Part shown: positions 48,460 to 57,207 of the stretch, one piece after another
Numbering within the stretch: the stretch's first letter is position 1
How the letters are laid out: each line of letters opens with the position of its first letter
Assembly: GCF_004339595.1 (NCBI RefSeq)
Contig: NZ_SMFU01000012.1
Coordinates: 124,001-188,000, forward strand
From: Marinobacterium mangrovicola
GTDB lineage: Bacteria > Pseudomonadota > Gammaproteobacteria > Pseudomonadales > Balneatricaceae
Direction: 5' to 3'
DNA length: 64,000 bases
The notes under the pieces: generated by a model
Seen by the model: the letters and a program-made list of their open reading frames with translations, nothing else
Database searches by the model: none
Told to the model about the DNA's origin: nothing
Program-made: the position numbers and the translations under genes

Positions 48460-50856
48460 ATGGGCAAGAGGCTCAGGACACTCACACACCGTTTCCGTGA
48501 ACGTGGCGCCGCCGCCGTCGAATCACTGATCGCACTGCCCATCGTCGCCCTGCTAATGCTCGGCGGGGCCGAATGGGCACGCATCTACGAGGCCAAAACC
48601 ACCCTCGATCACGCGGCTGTGCAGGGCGCTCGATACGGTTCCGTGGACCACGCCCAGCCTTCAGCCATTCAGCGTGGCATTGCCCAGGGAATGTTACCTT
48701 TTTACGCCCCGGCCTCCGGCGACATCGTCCAAACTCAGGCTGAGCTCACGGCGACACTGGGTACCCAATCCCGCCTGCGTATTCTGAACCCTACACCCGA
48801 GGCCTTCGACGACTTTGGTCTCACCGAAAACGGCCGCCGTGTACTACCCAACACAGACCTGCAAACGCGCAGCACGGCCGTCGGCGCCAGCAGTGGGCTC
48901 AACATTCAAGATGCGAACCTACTGAAGGTCGAAACCACCTGGGGTGTCGAGCTGCGAATGCCGTTCATCGCTCAGGTCATTAGCTTTGTTGGCCAGAGCA
49001 ATACCACCCCGGGCACCTTTGAGAATTACCTCTACAGCAACGGCATGATCCCGGTCACGGCCACCACGCTGGTGCGTATGCAAAGCGAGGCCTGGGAAAA
49101 CAGCCTGATGGTCTCCATTGCCGACCAGAATACGCAACGCCAGCAGGGTGGACCGGAGGAGCAGCTGGTCGACGGCGGCAGCGGCATTCCCTGGGGCTCA
49201 AACTCCAGCGGTGGCTACGATGGCAGCCTGGCCTCCAGCTACGTACAAGACGGCACTAACCTGAACAGACCCGGCTGGGCATCGGGCCATGCCCAGGGTG
49301 ATGCCGGTTTTGATTACGATGCGGCCGGTGGGAACAGCGACACCAGCGACCCAGACAACGGTGACCCCGATACAGGAGACGACAGCCCCGATGTGAGCGT
49401 CCCCGAAGAAGGGCCTAGCTGTAAGACAACCTGGGATGACCCCCGGTACGAGGTACAAGAGTGTGACAGCTGGTACTGCGATCTCATCGGTGAGGACTTT
49501 GCCGAGCTTACCGAACAAGTAAAAGTCGCACTGAAGATCGTCGGCGACTTCATCGAAGGCTTAATCGACGGCTTGGTGGATCAGGCCCAAGACCTTATAG
49601 ACCTGATTACAGATCCGAGTGTGCTCCTGGATCTCGCAAAAGCATTTGTCGATGATCCTATGGGCACCATAGAGGCCCTGGTTGAGTCTGTAGCCGACGA
49701 CGTGGAAACCGTTATGGAGTGCGGTCCCTACGACGTAGGACTCATTCTGGGACAGAACTTCAACCCTGCCGCAGCACTTAAGATTGTCGCCAAACTGGCA
49801 GACCTGAGCGGCAACGCGAGACTCGCCAAATACGCCGACGACCTTGAAAAGGATATCGAGTGCGCCAGTTTCCCGGCCGGCACCCTGATATGGACACCGG
49901 ACGGTCCTGTTCCCATCGAACAGCTTAACGTCGGCGACCGGGTTGAATCCCGCAACACCGCAAGTTTCGCCCTGGCAGCCCAGCCTATTGTTCAGGAACT
50001 CAACCGGACCGCTGCGGGCTACCAGCGCATCGACACCGAGTTCGGCACCCTTACCGTCACTCCGGAACATCCTTTCTGGGTACAGGGCAAGGGCTGGACC
50101 GAAGCCAAGGAGCTGGAGTGGGAAGACCCCATCGCCACGCTGGAAGGCGATGTGGTGGCCTATGGCAACACCTACGTTGAAGAGCCCACCCAGGTATACA
50201 ACTTCAGCGTTGCCAACACGCCGAACTACTTCGCCGGTGAAGCGAAGGCGTGGGTGCATAACGCGAATTGCGATATCCCCGGAACAAAACCAGGTGGTCT
50301 CGCTCAAGTAGATAACCTTAAAGATCGCCGTCTAGATGAGATTGATGATCCCATCGCTATTGGTGCTGTCGGTGAGGCCAAGGTCAACCGCATTCTGGAA
50401 CAGGAACACAATATGACCAGAATGGGTGATAAAAACCTGGCATGGGACGAAATTGATAAGCCGGACGGGTGGCAGAGCGAATTCGATAGCTACAAAGGCT
50501 CTTCGGGCATTGACAGCATTTACCGGGGCAACGACGGTAAAATTTACATTGTGGAATCCAAGGCAACCGGTGCCAAATACCCTGAGAGCTGTAAAGCAGG
50601 CAGCCTGTGCACATCAAATGACGGCCAGCAGATGAGTCAGGATTGGATTAATGATGACCGGTTGGCAGCAGCTGGCCTTGAGCCAGACGAAATCGCTGAG
50701 GTTCGTACTGGGTTAAGTAAAAACGATGGAACCGTTGTGCGTCTGTATGGAGGCACCAACGCCGCCGGTAATACAAAATTCTATGAGATTCATGATCAGC
50801 CAGGCTCCACATCGAGGGTAAAGGTGGACCGCGCAGGCTCCGAATATCAGTTTTAG
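48460..50856 (+). CDS. Chimeric polymorphic toxin: TadE pseudopilin, Hint and PoNe-like nuclease
   Basis: A 798-residue protein with four parts. (1) Prepilin/TadE N-terminus: G16-AAAVE21 with Glu at +5, then a hydrophobic helix ALPIVALLMLGGAEWARIY and GARYG. (2) A periplasmic region to about 290, a low-complexity Asp/Ser/Pro/Gly linker, and a helical pre-toxin region (about 340-465). (3) A Hint domain from Cys468 (CASFPAGTL) through TPEHPFWVQG (His537) to VHN at His600-Asn601, which should cut itself. (4) A nuclease, about 602-798: GE at 639, GID685, then IYIVE699-SK701 (PD-(D/E)XK) and GQQMSQDW at 722-729, the pattern of PoNe DNases. It follows tadA; PoNi-like immunity genes follow. Delivery by the Tad pilus is inference. 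Confidence 0.85.
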   Translation: MGKRLRTLTHRFRERGAAAVESLIALPIVALLMLGGAEWARIYEAKTTLDHAAVQGARYGSVDHAQPSAIQRGIAQGMLPFYAPASGDIVQTQAELTATLGTQSRLRILNPTPEAFDDFGLTENGRRVLPNTDLQTRSTAVGASSGLNIQDANLLKVETTWGVELRMPFIAQVISFVGQSNTTPGTFENYLYSNGMIPVTATTLVRMQSEAWENSLMVSIADQNTQRQQGGPEEQLVDGGSGIPWGSNSSGGYDGSLASSYVQDGTNLNRPGWASGHAQGDAGFDYDAAGGNSDTSDPDNGDPDTGDDSPDVSVPEEGPSCKTTWDDPRYEVQECDSWYCDLIGEDFAELTEQVKVALKIVGDFIEGLIDGLVDQAQDLIDLITDPSVLLDLAKAFVDDPMGTIEALVESVADDVETVMECGPYDVGLILGQNFNPAAALKIVAKLADLSGNARLAKYADDLEKDIECASFPAGTLIWTPDGPVPIEQLNVGDRVESRNTASFALAAQPIVQELNRTAAGYQRIDTEFGTLTVTPEHPFWVQGKGWTEAKELEWEDPIATLEGDVVAYGNTYVEEPTQVYNFSVANTPNYFAGEAKAWVHNANCDIPGTKPGGLAQVDNLKDRRLDEIDDPIAIGAVGEAKVNRILEQEHNMTRMGDKNLAWDEIDKPDGWQSEFDSYKGSSGIDSIYRGNDGKIYIVESKATGAKYPESCKAGSLCTSNDGQQMSQDWINDDRLAAAGLEPDEIAEVRTGLSKNDGTVVRLYGGTNAAGNTKFYEIHDQPGSTSRVKVDRAGSEYQF

Positions 50857-50871
50857 CGATAAGGATAGACG

Positions 50872-52233
50872 ATGAGACCCAATCAATTTTTCACTGGCCT
50901 GGATACGTCTCACAGCATTCAGTGGCTCACCGATAAATCGCAGACTTACTGTAGCGAGGAGTACATAGCCCAACAAATTGACGAATGTGATGGTCGCCAA
51001 GATTTGCGCGTCTTCTACTACCAACAATCGTGCGCTCTCTCCATGAAGCTGCTGCGCTCACTCTATCTCCGAGGTGACAGTATCGAGTCTCTGCGTCCTG
51101 TTTACCTGCAGGCCCGTGAGCGTCTGCGTCTTCTGGAGGAGAGTATCAATGCCTGTGGAATGGAAAAGGGCAAAATGGACATTATCAATCCGGTTCAAGT
51201 GGGTCTGCTGCTGTCACTTGGCCATGCTCTAGGTGAAAGCCGGGATGAGATTGGACGCAACACCCGCGCCATGTCAGTCGGTTATGATCTCTTTATCGAC
51301 CGTCTTTTGAGCGTATATGACGCCACGCGTCCGTTAGCTGATGATATCGACCACAAACCTGTCTACAAAAACCTCTATGCGGTGTTCGATGCACCGCCGG
51401 AAAAACGCCCCGGCATGATCGCCCGCTACCTAGATCAGTGGGAAAAACTGTTGCTGAAAAATAAAATCCCGGGACAACGCTATCCAGTGACAGAGAAGCT
51501 ACAGAAATGGTGGGACGGCTTCTGGTGTTACCCCGCCGCCGCCGTGGTTGCCGCACTGAATATCGATGACAGCGGCTTTATCAATCATGAGTTTTACCCC
51601 ACCGACCTGATGCTGGCCTGCGCCCAATACCGGGGTGAGCCGGTCATCCTAGAGCCGCCGGCAGAGCCCGCCTTACCGGAGCCACCCAAGCGTTCACCCA
51701 AGCGCAAGCCCGCGCCCGAGTTGCTCGCCCCCTGGCAGCCAATGTTTGAGCGGATGGCCGCGACTTTGCCCAAAAGCCTGCAGGCCAGTTTGTGGAATGC
51801 TCTGGTCGAGTGGTTGAATGAAGAGTGGGAAGAGCAAACCCTTGAGGCCGGCGGTTTTCTCTGCGCCTTCTCCGCTGCGCAGTGGGAGATGGAACTGCTG
51901 CAGAACTACCGCCGCCTGGCCCTGCTGCACGTGGACTGGAAGGATGATGAAAGCGCCCTGAGCTTTTGCGAGGCGATCGCGCGCACCCTCGGCATTGAGG
52001 AGTCCTTTTCACCAGACCCGGTTACGCTGAACCGCCCCGAACGAGTCTGGGAGGTACTCTATACCTTCCATCAGTGGCTGGCGCCGCACGGATACCGCCT
52101 TATCGCTCCGCTCACCGAAGAAGACGCCTACTACGCACTGGCGGTCAAAACAAAAGACGCCGACACGCTCATCACAGCGCTGGAGCAGGCGCGCCTGAAG
52201 GTGAAGACCTTTAACGAAAACCAACCGTTTTAA
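50872..52233 (+). CDS. Putative PoNi-like immunity protein 1
   Basis: A 453-residue cytosolic protein 15 bases after the toxin. Residues about 1-255 have the helical PoNi layout with a DUF1911-like block GFWCYPAAAVVAALNIDDS, NHEFYPTDLMLAC (about 216-250). Then comes a Pro/Lys-rich linker (EPPAEPALPEPPKRSPKRKP, 261-280) and a second domain of about 170 residues (LAPWQPMFERMAATLPKSLQ, LLQNYRRLALLHVDW, WLAPHGYRLIAPLTEED). I do not recognise that second domain with certainty. PoNi proteins bind and block PoNe toxins; the family is inferred from the toxin neighbour and the DUF1911 block. Confidence 0.75.
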   Translation: MRPNQFFTGLDTSHSIQWLTDKSQTYCSEEYIAQQIDECDGRQDLRVFYYQQSCALSMKLLRSLYLRGDSIESLRPVYLQARERLRLLEESINACGMEKGKMDIINPVQVGLLLSLGHALGESRDEIGRNTRAMSVGYDLFIDRLLSVYDATRPLADDIDHKPVYKNLYAVFDAPPEKRPGMIARYLDQWEKLLLKNKIPGQRYPVTEKLQKWWDGFWCYPAAAVVAALNIDDSGFINHEFYPTDLMLACAQYRGEPVILEPPAEPALPEPPKRSPKRKPAPELLAPWQPMFERMAATLPKSLQASLWNALVEWLNEEWEEQTLEAGGFLCAFSAAQWEMELLQNYRRLALLHVDWKDDESALSFCEAIARTLGIEESFSPDPVTLNRPERVWEVLYTFHQWLAPHGYRLIAPLTEEDAYYALAVKTKDADTLITALEQARLKVKTFNENQPF

Positions 52234-52275
52234 TATCAGGAAAGGATTCCGCCAAGCAGCGATAGGGAGAGTTGA

Positions 52276-53625
52276 ATGAGACCGAATCGATTTTTCACCG
52301 ATCTGGATACTTCTGCCAGTATTCAATGGCTGACTGAAGTGTCAAAAGATAAGTCTAGCGAAGACTACATTATCCAACGTATTGAAAAGTGTGACGGTCG
52401 CCAGGAAATGCGCGTCTACAGTTACGAGAGGTCATTTTCTCTTTCCATGGACCTGCTGCGCGCGCTCTATCTCCGTGGGGACAGTATTGAGTCTTTGCGC
52501 CCTGTTTACCTGCGAGCTCGCGAGCGGTTATGCCTTCTGGAGCAGAGTATTCACGCCTGCGGGATGGAAAAGGCCAAAATGGACATTATCTATCCAGTTC
52601 AAGTGGGTATGCTTCTGTCAGTTGGGCATGCTCTGGGTGAAAGCCGGGATCAAATCGGACGCAACACCCGCGCCATTTCAGCCGGTTATGATCTCTTTAT
52701 AGACCGTCTTCTGAGTATATATGACCCTGAGCGCCCATTAGGGGATGATATTCATCACAAACCCGTCTACAAAAAACTTTATGCGGTGTTCGATGCACCA
52801 CCGGAAAAACGCCCCAGTATGATCGCCCGCTACCTGGATCAGTGGGAACAGCTGTTGCTGAAAAATAAAATCCCGCTACAGCTTTATCCTGTGGCAGAAC
52901 GCCTTCAGGGCGAATGGACAGGCTTCTGGTGTTACCCCGCCGCCGCCGTGGTTGCCGCGCTGAATATCGATGACAGCGGCTTTATCGACCATGAGTTTTA
53001 TCCCACCGATCTGATGCTCGCCTGCGCTAAGTACCGGGGCGAGCCGGTCATCCTGGAGCCGCCGGCAGAGCCCGCCTTGCCGGAGCCACCCAGGCGTTCA
53101 CCCAAGCGCAAGCCCGCGCCCGAGCTGCTTGCCCCCTGGCAGCCGCTGTTCGAACTGATGGCAGCCAGTTTGCCCAAAAGCCTGCAGGCCAGTTTGTGGA
53201 ATGCCCTGGTCGAGTGGCTGAATGAAGAGTGGGAAGAGGAAACCCTTGAGGCCGGCGGTTTTCTCTGCGCCTTTTCCGCTGCGCAGTGGGAGATGGAACT
53301 GCTGCAGAACTACCGCCGCCTGGCCCTGCTGCATGTGGACTGGAAGGATGATGAAAGCGCCCTGAGCTTTTGCGAGGCGATCGCGCGCACCCTCGGCATT
53401 GAGGAGTCCTTTTCACCTGACCCGGTTACGCTGAACCGCCCCGAGCGAGTCTGGGAGGTACTCTATACCTTCCATCAGTGGCTGGCGCCGCACGGATACC
53501 GCCTTATCGCCCCGCTCACAGGAGAAGACGCCTACTACGCACTGGCGGTAAAAACCAAACAGGCCGACACGCTCATCACGGCGCTGGAGCAGGCGGACCT
53601 GAAGGTGGATACCTTTGCCGATTAG
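52276..53625 (+). CDS. Putative PoNi-like immunity protein 2 (paralogue)
   Basis: A 449-residue paralogue of the preceding gene, 42 bases downstream. The same two-domain layout and linker are present. From the GFWCYP block onward the two genes are nearly identical in DNA, while the first 210 codons have diverged. This mosaic suggests duplication followed by divergence of the toxin-facing half or gene conversion of the rear half. It could protect against the same or a related nuclease. Confidence 0.75.
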   Translation: MRPNRFFTDLDTSASIQWLTEVSKDKSSEDYIIQRIEKCDGRQEMRVYSYERSFSLSMDLLRALYLRGDSIESLRPVYLRARERLCLLEQSIHACGMEKAKMDIIYPVQVGMLLSVGHALGESRDQIGRNTRAISAGYDLFIDRLLSIYDPERPLGDDIHHKPVYKKLYAVFDAPPEKRPSMIARYLDQWEQLLLKNKIPLQLYPVAERLQGEWTGFWCYPAAAVVAALNIDDSGFIDHEFYPTDLMLACAKYRGEPVILEPPAEPALPEPPRRSPKRKPAPELLAPWQPLFELMAASLPKSLQASLWNALVEWLNEEWEEETLEAGGFLCAFSAAQWEMELLQNYRRLALLHVDWKDDESALSFCEAIARTLGIEESFSPDPVTLNRPERVWEVLYTFHQWLAPHGYRLIAPLTGEDAYYALAVKTKQADTLITALEQADLKVDTFAD

Positions 53626-53692
53626 AATATTATCTATATTAAAAGATAATAAAATAAATCGTGAAAACCAAGAAAAATTAACAGGTAATACA

Positions 53693-54178
53693 ATGAATAA
53701 ATATTTAAACCTATCATTATTTTTAACGTTATCCGCTTTTTTATGTATCCCTGCTAAATCTGTAGCAGAAACCGAAAATAATACTAAAATCGAAAATAAA
53801 ACTGAATATTCTATGCGGCATGCTAAGGTCATTCAAAGTAGAGAAGCCGTTAAATACGTAGAAAACTATAATGAAGAAAAGCCTTTAGTCGTATTCCTAA
53901 GTCGACCACAATTTGTCCGTGAAAATAAAGCAACAGATATTATTGCCAATGATTTTTCAGATGAAATAAATGTTATCTTTGTTCATGTAAAAGCATGGAA
54001 TCAACAATCATACGATGATATTAAGCCGTTTGGTGAAAAATTTAAAACTAAAACATTACCGGGCGCTTTCATCACAGATGGTAAAAATCTTCTGGGCAGG
54101 GTTCCTTTACTAACACTTAGAAAAAATCCGGAAGCATTCTATCGCTCAAAGATAAATGAAGTTTTGAAAAATCTATAA
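53693..54178 (+). CDS. AT-rich exported protein with a possible thioredoxin-like fold
   Basis: The frame opens at 53615, but the ATG at 53693 has an AGGT ribosome site and places a signal peptide (MNKYLNLSLFLTLSAFLCIP, then AKSVA). The 161-residue product has KPLVVFLSRPQF, INVIFVHVKAWN and KTLPGAFITDGKNL, the beta-alpha-beta and cis-Pro-like pattern of a thioredoxin fold, but no CxxC. Base composition is far more AT-rich than its neighbours. This points to horizontal acquisition. It sits between the immunity genes and the immunity relic. Confidence 0.6.
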   Translation: MNKYLNLSLFLTLSAFLCIPAKSVAETENNTKIENKTEYSMRHAKVIQSREAVKYVENYNEEKPLVVFLSRPQFVRENKATDIIANDFSDEINVIFVHVKAWNQQSYDDIKPFGEKFKTKTLPGAFITDGKNLLGRVPLLTLRKNPEAFYRSKINEVLKNL

Positions 54179-54503
54179 ATATGATCTATGGCCCATTAAA
54201 AAACATGCCCGATTATGAGAAGATATATAGAAGTAGGTGCATGAATGAGCAGGGCTCTACGTCAAAGGCAACCAATGAGATCAAATCGATTTTTCACCGA
54301 TCTGGACACCTCTGCCAGTATTCAATGTCTAACTAATAAGTCTGAAGATTTGTGTAGTCACTGCCGGTGAAACCAAAAATGCCGACACGCTCATCACAGC
54401 GCTGGAGCAGGCGGGCCTGAAGGTGAATACCTTTAACGAGGATCACCCATTTTACGGCAGGGGGGTGACCTGTAAGTAATCTTTTTATTCACTGGAGGAA
54501 CAC
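54179..54503. other. Gap with an immunity-gene relic
   Basis: No intact gene in 325 bases; the recognisable content is the deleted third immunity copy at 54275-54455. The rest shows nothing that I can name. Confidence 0.6.
54275..54455 (+). pseudogene. Relic of a third PoNi-like immunity gene
   Basis: The 5-prime part (ATGAGATCAAATCGATTTTT, continuing to a premature TAG near 54355) matches the start of immunity gene 2. From about 54358 it jumps to the 3-prime end shared by both genes (GCCGACACGCTCATCACAGC). About 1.2 kb of middle is deleted, and the aligned stop TAA has become TAC. Confidence 0.8.
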
Positions 54504-54947
54504 ATGACCGTAGAAACCGTTGGTACTCGCTGGGTCGCCAACCCAGGCAATAATTTTCAAATTTGCATACCGGAACACTGGAAAGCCTCAGGTTACCGGG
54601 AGAACCCCGGCCTGTTGATCGTCCAGTCCAACGACACAAGCGTCACCCTGACCATCTCCGCCTATGCCCGTAAACCGGATATGGATGTAGCACGATTTGC
54701 CGAGGTCAGGCTTTCACTGGTCGACGACAACCTGACACCGGTGAGTGAACGCAGCGAGCAGGATGGTGTTATTTTCCAGCGCTTCGAAGGGCTGGCGGAA
54801 GGTGAAAGTGTGCATGCGCATTATGTGATTGCCATCACGGATATCCCTGGCGGTTACTTTTCGTTCTCGCTGGTGACCGATGCAGATAATTTCGACCGTA
54901 ATCGCACCTTCTTCCTGCAGATGCTAAAAACCGCGCAGGCAGCCTGA
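54504..54947 (+). CDS. Small protein of DUF1795/DcrB-like appearance
   Basis: A 147-residue protein without a signal peptide, with an ACTGGAGGAAC ribosome site. It has FQICIPEHWKASG, LTISAYARKPDMDVARFAEVR, VIFQRFEGLAEGE and a final helix RTFFLQMLKTAQ. This order recalls the DUF1795/PsbP-like fold; EagR chaperones of Rhs and T6SS toxins are of that type. The assignment is weak, but a chaperone role next to a toxin locus would make sense. Confidence 0.45.
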   Translation: MTVETVGTRWVANPGNNFQICIPEHWKASGYRENPGLLIVQSNDTSVTLTISAYARKPDMDVARFAEVRLSLVDDNLTPVSERSEQDGVIFQRFEGLAEGESVHAHYVIAITDIPGGYFSFSLVTDADNFDRNRTFFLQMLKTAQAA

Positions 54948-54980
54948 TTTAAACCGCAACGGGTACAAAAGGATTTGTAC

Positions 54981-55928
54981 ATGAAAATGCCCCAACTGAT
55001 TCTCCTACTCATAGGCACATTGGCGCTGAGCGGCTGTATTGATGTCAGTCTGGATTTCGATCTAAAAAGCGAGCAGCTGGATATGCGTATCCGGCAAAGT
55101 GCCGATGCCGGAAAACCTGGCCCAAACCCGAATAAAAACTGCGAAAAGGAGGGCGGCGAACTCATTACTCAAGCCGATGGCAGCAGTGTTTGCCATCAGT
55201 CCACTCAGTTCTCCATCGATACCTGGCTGAACGAAGGCAAGGTGAGTTTTACCGCGATTGGCGGTAACGAAAAATCCCGGCCCATGCCTATTGATGTGGC
55301 AACAGCGAGTGAAGGCACCCTCAAACTCACACTTGACGTCAATGCCTTTATCGACGAGTTCAACAAGGATATGTTCCCGTCAGATATGCCCGCTGAGATG
55401 CAGCAGGCCATGGTTGATCGCCTTAAAGAGGATGTTGGCGACGATGGCTTTCATATTGCTTTCACCGGCGAACAGGTCGAAGAGACCAACGGCACGCTAT
55501 CCAACGATGACAAAACGGTCACCTTCAATATCCCCCTGCGCGATATAGTCGACCCCGCGAATAAACAGTCACCAGACAGCTATACCGCAATCATCCGGAT
55601 CGACGAGCTACCCGGAAAGCTTCTGGCGCCGGTTACCCTCAACGGGCCGGAGGTGGGTGATTTTATCTCCTCAGAACTGCAGAGCAGCCTTCCCTCAGGA
55701 TGGCAGGCCGTCGTGGTAACGGCTGAAGTCAGCGCTGGCGATGTCAGCATGGTCAGCGATTGCATTATCAATGGCACCGCCCAGCGGCTCACCCTTACCG
55801 ACACCCGTGCATCCAAAGCGGCACTGCTGAAGCTACACCGCCAAATGGCCGAAGACGGGCTGAACTGGAACAAGGTGAAACTGACACTGAAGCCAGAGGG
55901 CAGCCTGAAGATTGAGCCGCTGAACTAG
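54981..55928 (+). CDS. Lipoprotein of unknown function
   Basis: A 315-residue lipoprotein. The ATG at 54981 has an AAAAGGA ribosome site and a lipobox LALSG-Cys19. The mature protein contains two Cys (58 and 71 region), a segment rich in Asp, and beta-type stretches such as VTFNIPLRDIVDP. I recognise no family. It follows the DUF1795-like gene by 33 bases, so it is probably co-transcribed. Confidence 0.65.
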   Translation: MKMPQLILLLIGTLALSGCIDVSLDFDLKSEQLDMRIRQSADAGKPGPNPNKNCEKEGGELITQADGSSVCHQSTQFSIDTWLNEGKVSFTAIGGNEKSRPMPIDVATASEGTLKLTLDVNAFIDEFNKDMFPSDMPAEMQQAMVDRLKEDVGDDGFHIAFTGEQVEETNGTLSNDDKTVTFNIPLRDIVDPANKQSPDSYTAIIRIDELPGKLLAPVTLNGPEVGDFISSELQSSLPSGWQAVVVTAEVSAGDVSMVSDCIINGTAQRLTLTDTRASKAALLKLHRQMAEDGLNWNKVKLTLKPEGSLKIEPLN

Positions 55929-55963
55929 CAGTACAACCTGATATATAGGGGGAAGAACCAGGG

Positions 55964-56107
55964 ATGACAAAGAGCATCCCTGATCAGTGGACGCAGGGCG
56001 ATGAAACGGCTGGCCACATACAACTTCTCTCTGTTGACGCCCTTATAGCAACCCGTTACGGTGCCACACAGCTGCGCTGGATGCGCTATTCAGGGATCAA
56101 AGATTGA
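55964..56107 (+). CDS. Possible small protein
   Basis: A 47-residue open frame with a good GGGGGAAG ribosome site about 8 bases upstream: MTKSIPDQWTQGDETAGHIQ, LLSVDALIATRYGA, TQLRWMRYSGIKD. No family is recognised. It may be a small gene or the front end of a truncated one. Confidence 0.4.
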   Translation: MTKSIPDQWTQGDETAGHIQLLSVDALIATRYGATQLRWMRYSGIKD

Positions 56108-56139
56108 GCTCTTATTGAAAGAACGGGAAAGGAATTCCG

Positions 56140-56736
56140 ATGAAGCAACACCACTCTCGTAAACGACGCTTGGCTCCAGAATTAACACTGCTTCTGCTGC
56201 TGGCGCAGTTGATTTTCAGCACGTCTCTACATGCAGACGAAGATCGCGCTAAACGTCCCTTCGTTGTCACCGACATTCCCGAAGCAGATCTGCAGGTTTA
56301 TATCCCGGCCCGTCCGCAGTGGAACTGGGAGGTCCAACCCCGCCGCGATACCCATGCCGTCATGCTCAGCACACCTGAACAGTACTATCCGCCCACCAGT
56401 ATCGATATCGTCAGCGTTCCCGACCTGTACATAAAAGAGGGCATACTGCCGTTCGCTGCACGGAAATCTCTAGCGACGGTGCGTGAAAGCTCCAGCACGA
56501 TGAATCCAACGATTAAGCGCAAGATGGAAAAGGTAACCTATGGCGATATCATCGGTTACGAAGAGATACTCTCGCTGAGCGCTGGCGGTAAGGATTACGA
56601 CGCTCGCAGCTTTTCAGGGAGGATGCCATCGGGACGCTCAGTGGGTTTCTTCGCCGTTACGGCCCAGGGCCAGTCAGAGCATATACTCCCAATGCTCACC
56701 AAGATAATCAGTAATCTGAAACCCCTTTCTCAGTAA
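56140..56736 (+). CDS. Exported protein of unknown function
   Basis: A 198-residue protein with a signal peptide (LTLLLLLAQLIFSTSLHA) and an AAAGGAA ribosome site. The mature part has the look of a PsbP/DUF1795-type fold (WNWEVQPRRDTHAVMLSTP, VGFFAVTAQGQSEHILPMLTKIISNL), similar in layout to the gene at 54504. Function is unknown. Confidence 0.6.
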   Translation: MKQHHSRKRRLAPELTLLLLLAQLIFSTSLHADEDRAKRPFVVTDIPEADLQVYIPARPQWNWEVQPRRDTHAVMLSTPEQYYPPTSIDIVSVPDLYIKEGILPFAARKSLATVRESSSTMNPTIKRKMEKVTYGDIIGYEEILSLSAGGKDYDARSFSGRMPSGRSVGFFAVTAQGQSEHILPMLTKIISNLKPLSQ

Positions 56737-56754
56737 TTGAGTGGAGATATATAG

Positions 56755-56940
56755 ATGGACGCCTATGTCATAGGGAATCTGACGGGACGGCTGCTGATGA
56801 GCGTTCTGATCGTTTATCTGGTGGTGCTCTGTTTCAATAAGTTCGATTTCAGAAAGGCCGCTGGCAGACTGAAGGGCATCGCGCCGATTCTATCCATTAT
56901 CATCGTGTTCATTCTCGGCCTGGCCGCGAATACGGTGTAG
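56755..56940 (+). CDS. Small two-helix membrane protein
   Basis: A 61-residue protein with a GGAGATA ribosome site and two membrane helices (RLLMSVLIVYLVVLCF and IAPILSIIIVFILGLAAN). It follows the exported protein after 18 bases and is probably its partner. No family is recognised. Confidence 0.6.
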   Translation: MDAYVIGNLTGRLLMSVLIVYLVVLCFNKFDFRKAAGRLKGIAPILSIIIVFILGLAANTV

Positions 56941-57081
56941 CGTTCGAAACATGGATCCATCTACTGTCTTGAAGACAGTTAAGTAACCCGGCCGGGGTGA
57001 CACAACTATCTAACCTATGAAACCGTTGTAATTCCACGCCCCGGTTTATCTGTCCCTGCGCTGTAGCCGACGCCTGATAGT

Positions 57082-57106
57082 ACCTGCCAGATACGCTCAG
57101 GCAGGT
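57082..57106. terminator. Possible hairpin downstream of alkB
   Basis: ACCTGCC and GGCAGGT form a 7-base stem with an 11-base loop. No T run. A separate short palindrome, ACTGTCTTGAAGACAGT, is at 56963-56979; its 1-base centre suits a protein site better than a hairpin. Confidence 0.3.
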
Positions 57107-57207
57107 GATGATATGGGTAGTTATTCGCTGTGATGCAGACAACTCAGCAGGTTGAAGTCAGCAGCGACATAGATTCCTGGCTCACTCCAGCTGTCCCGGC
57201 ATCCACA

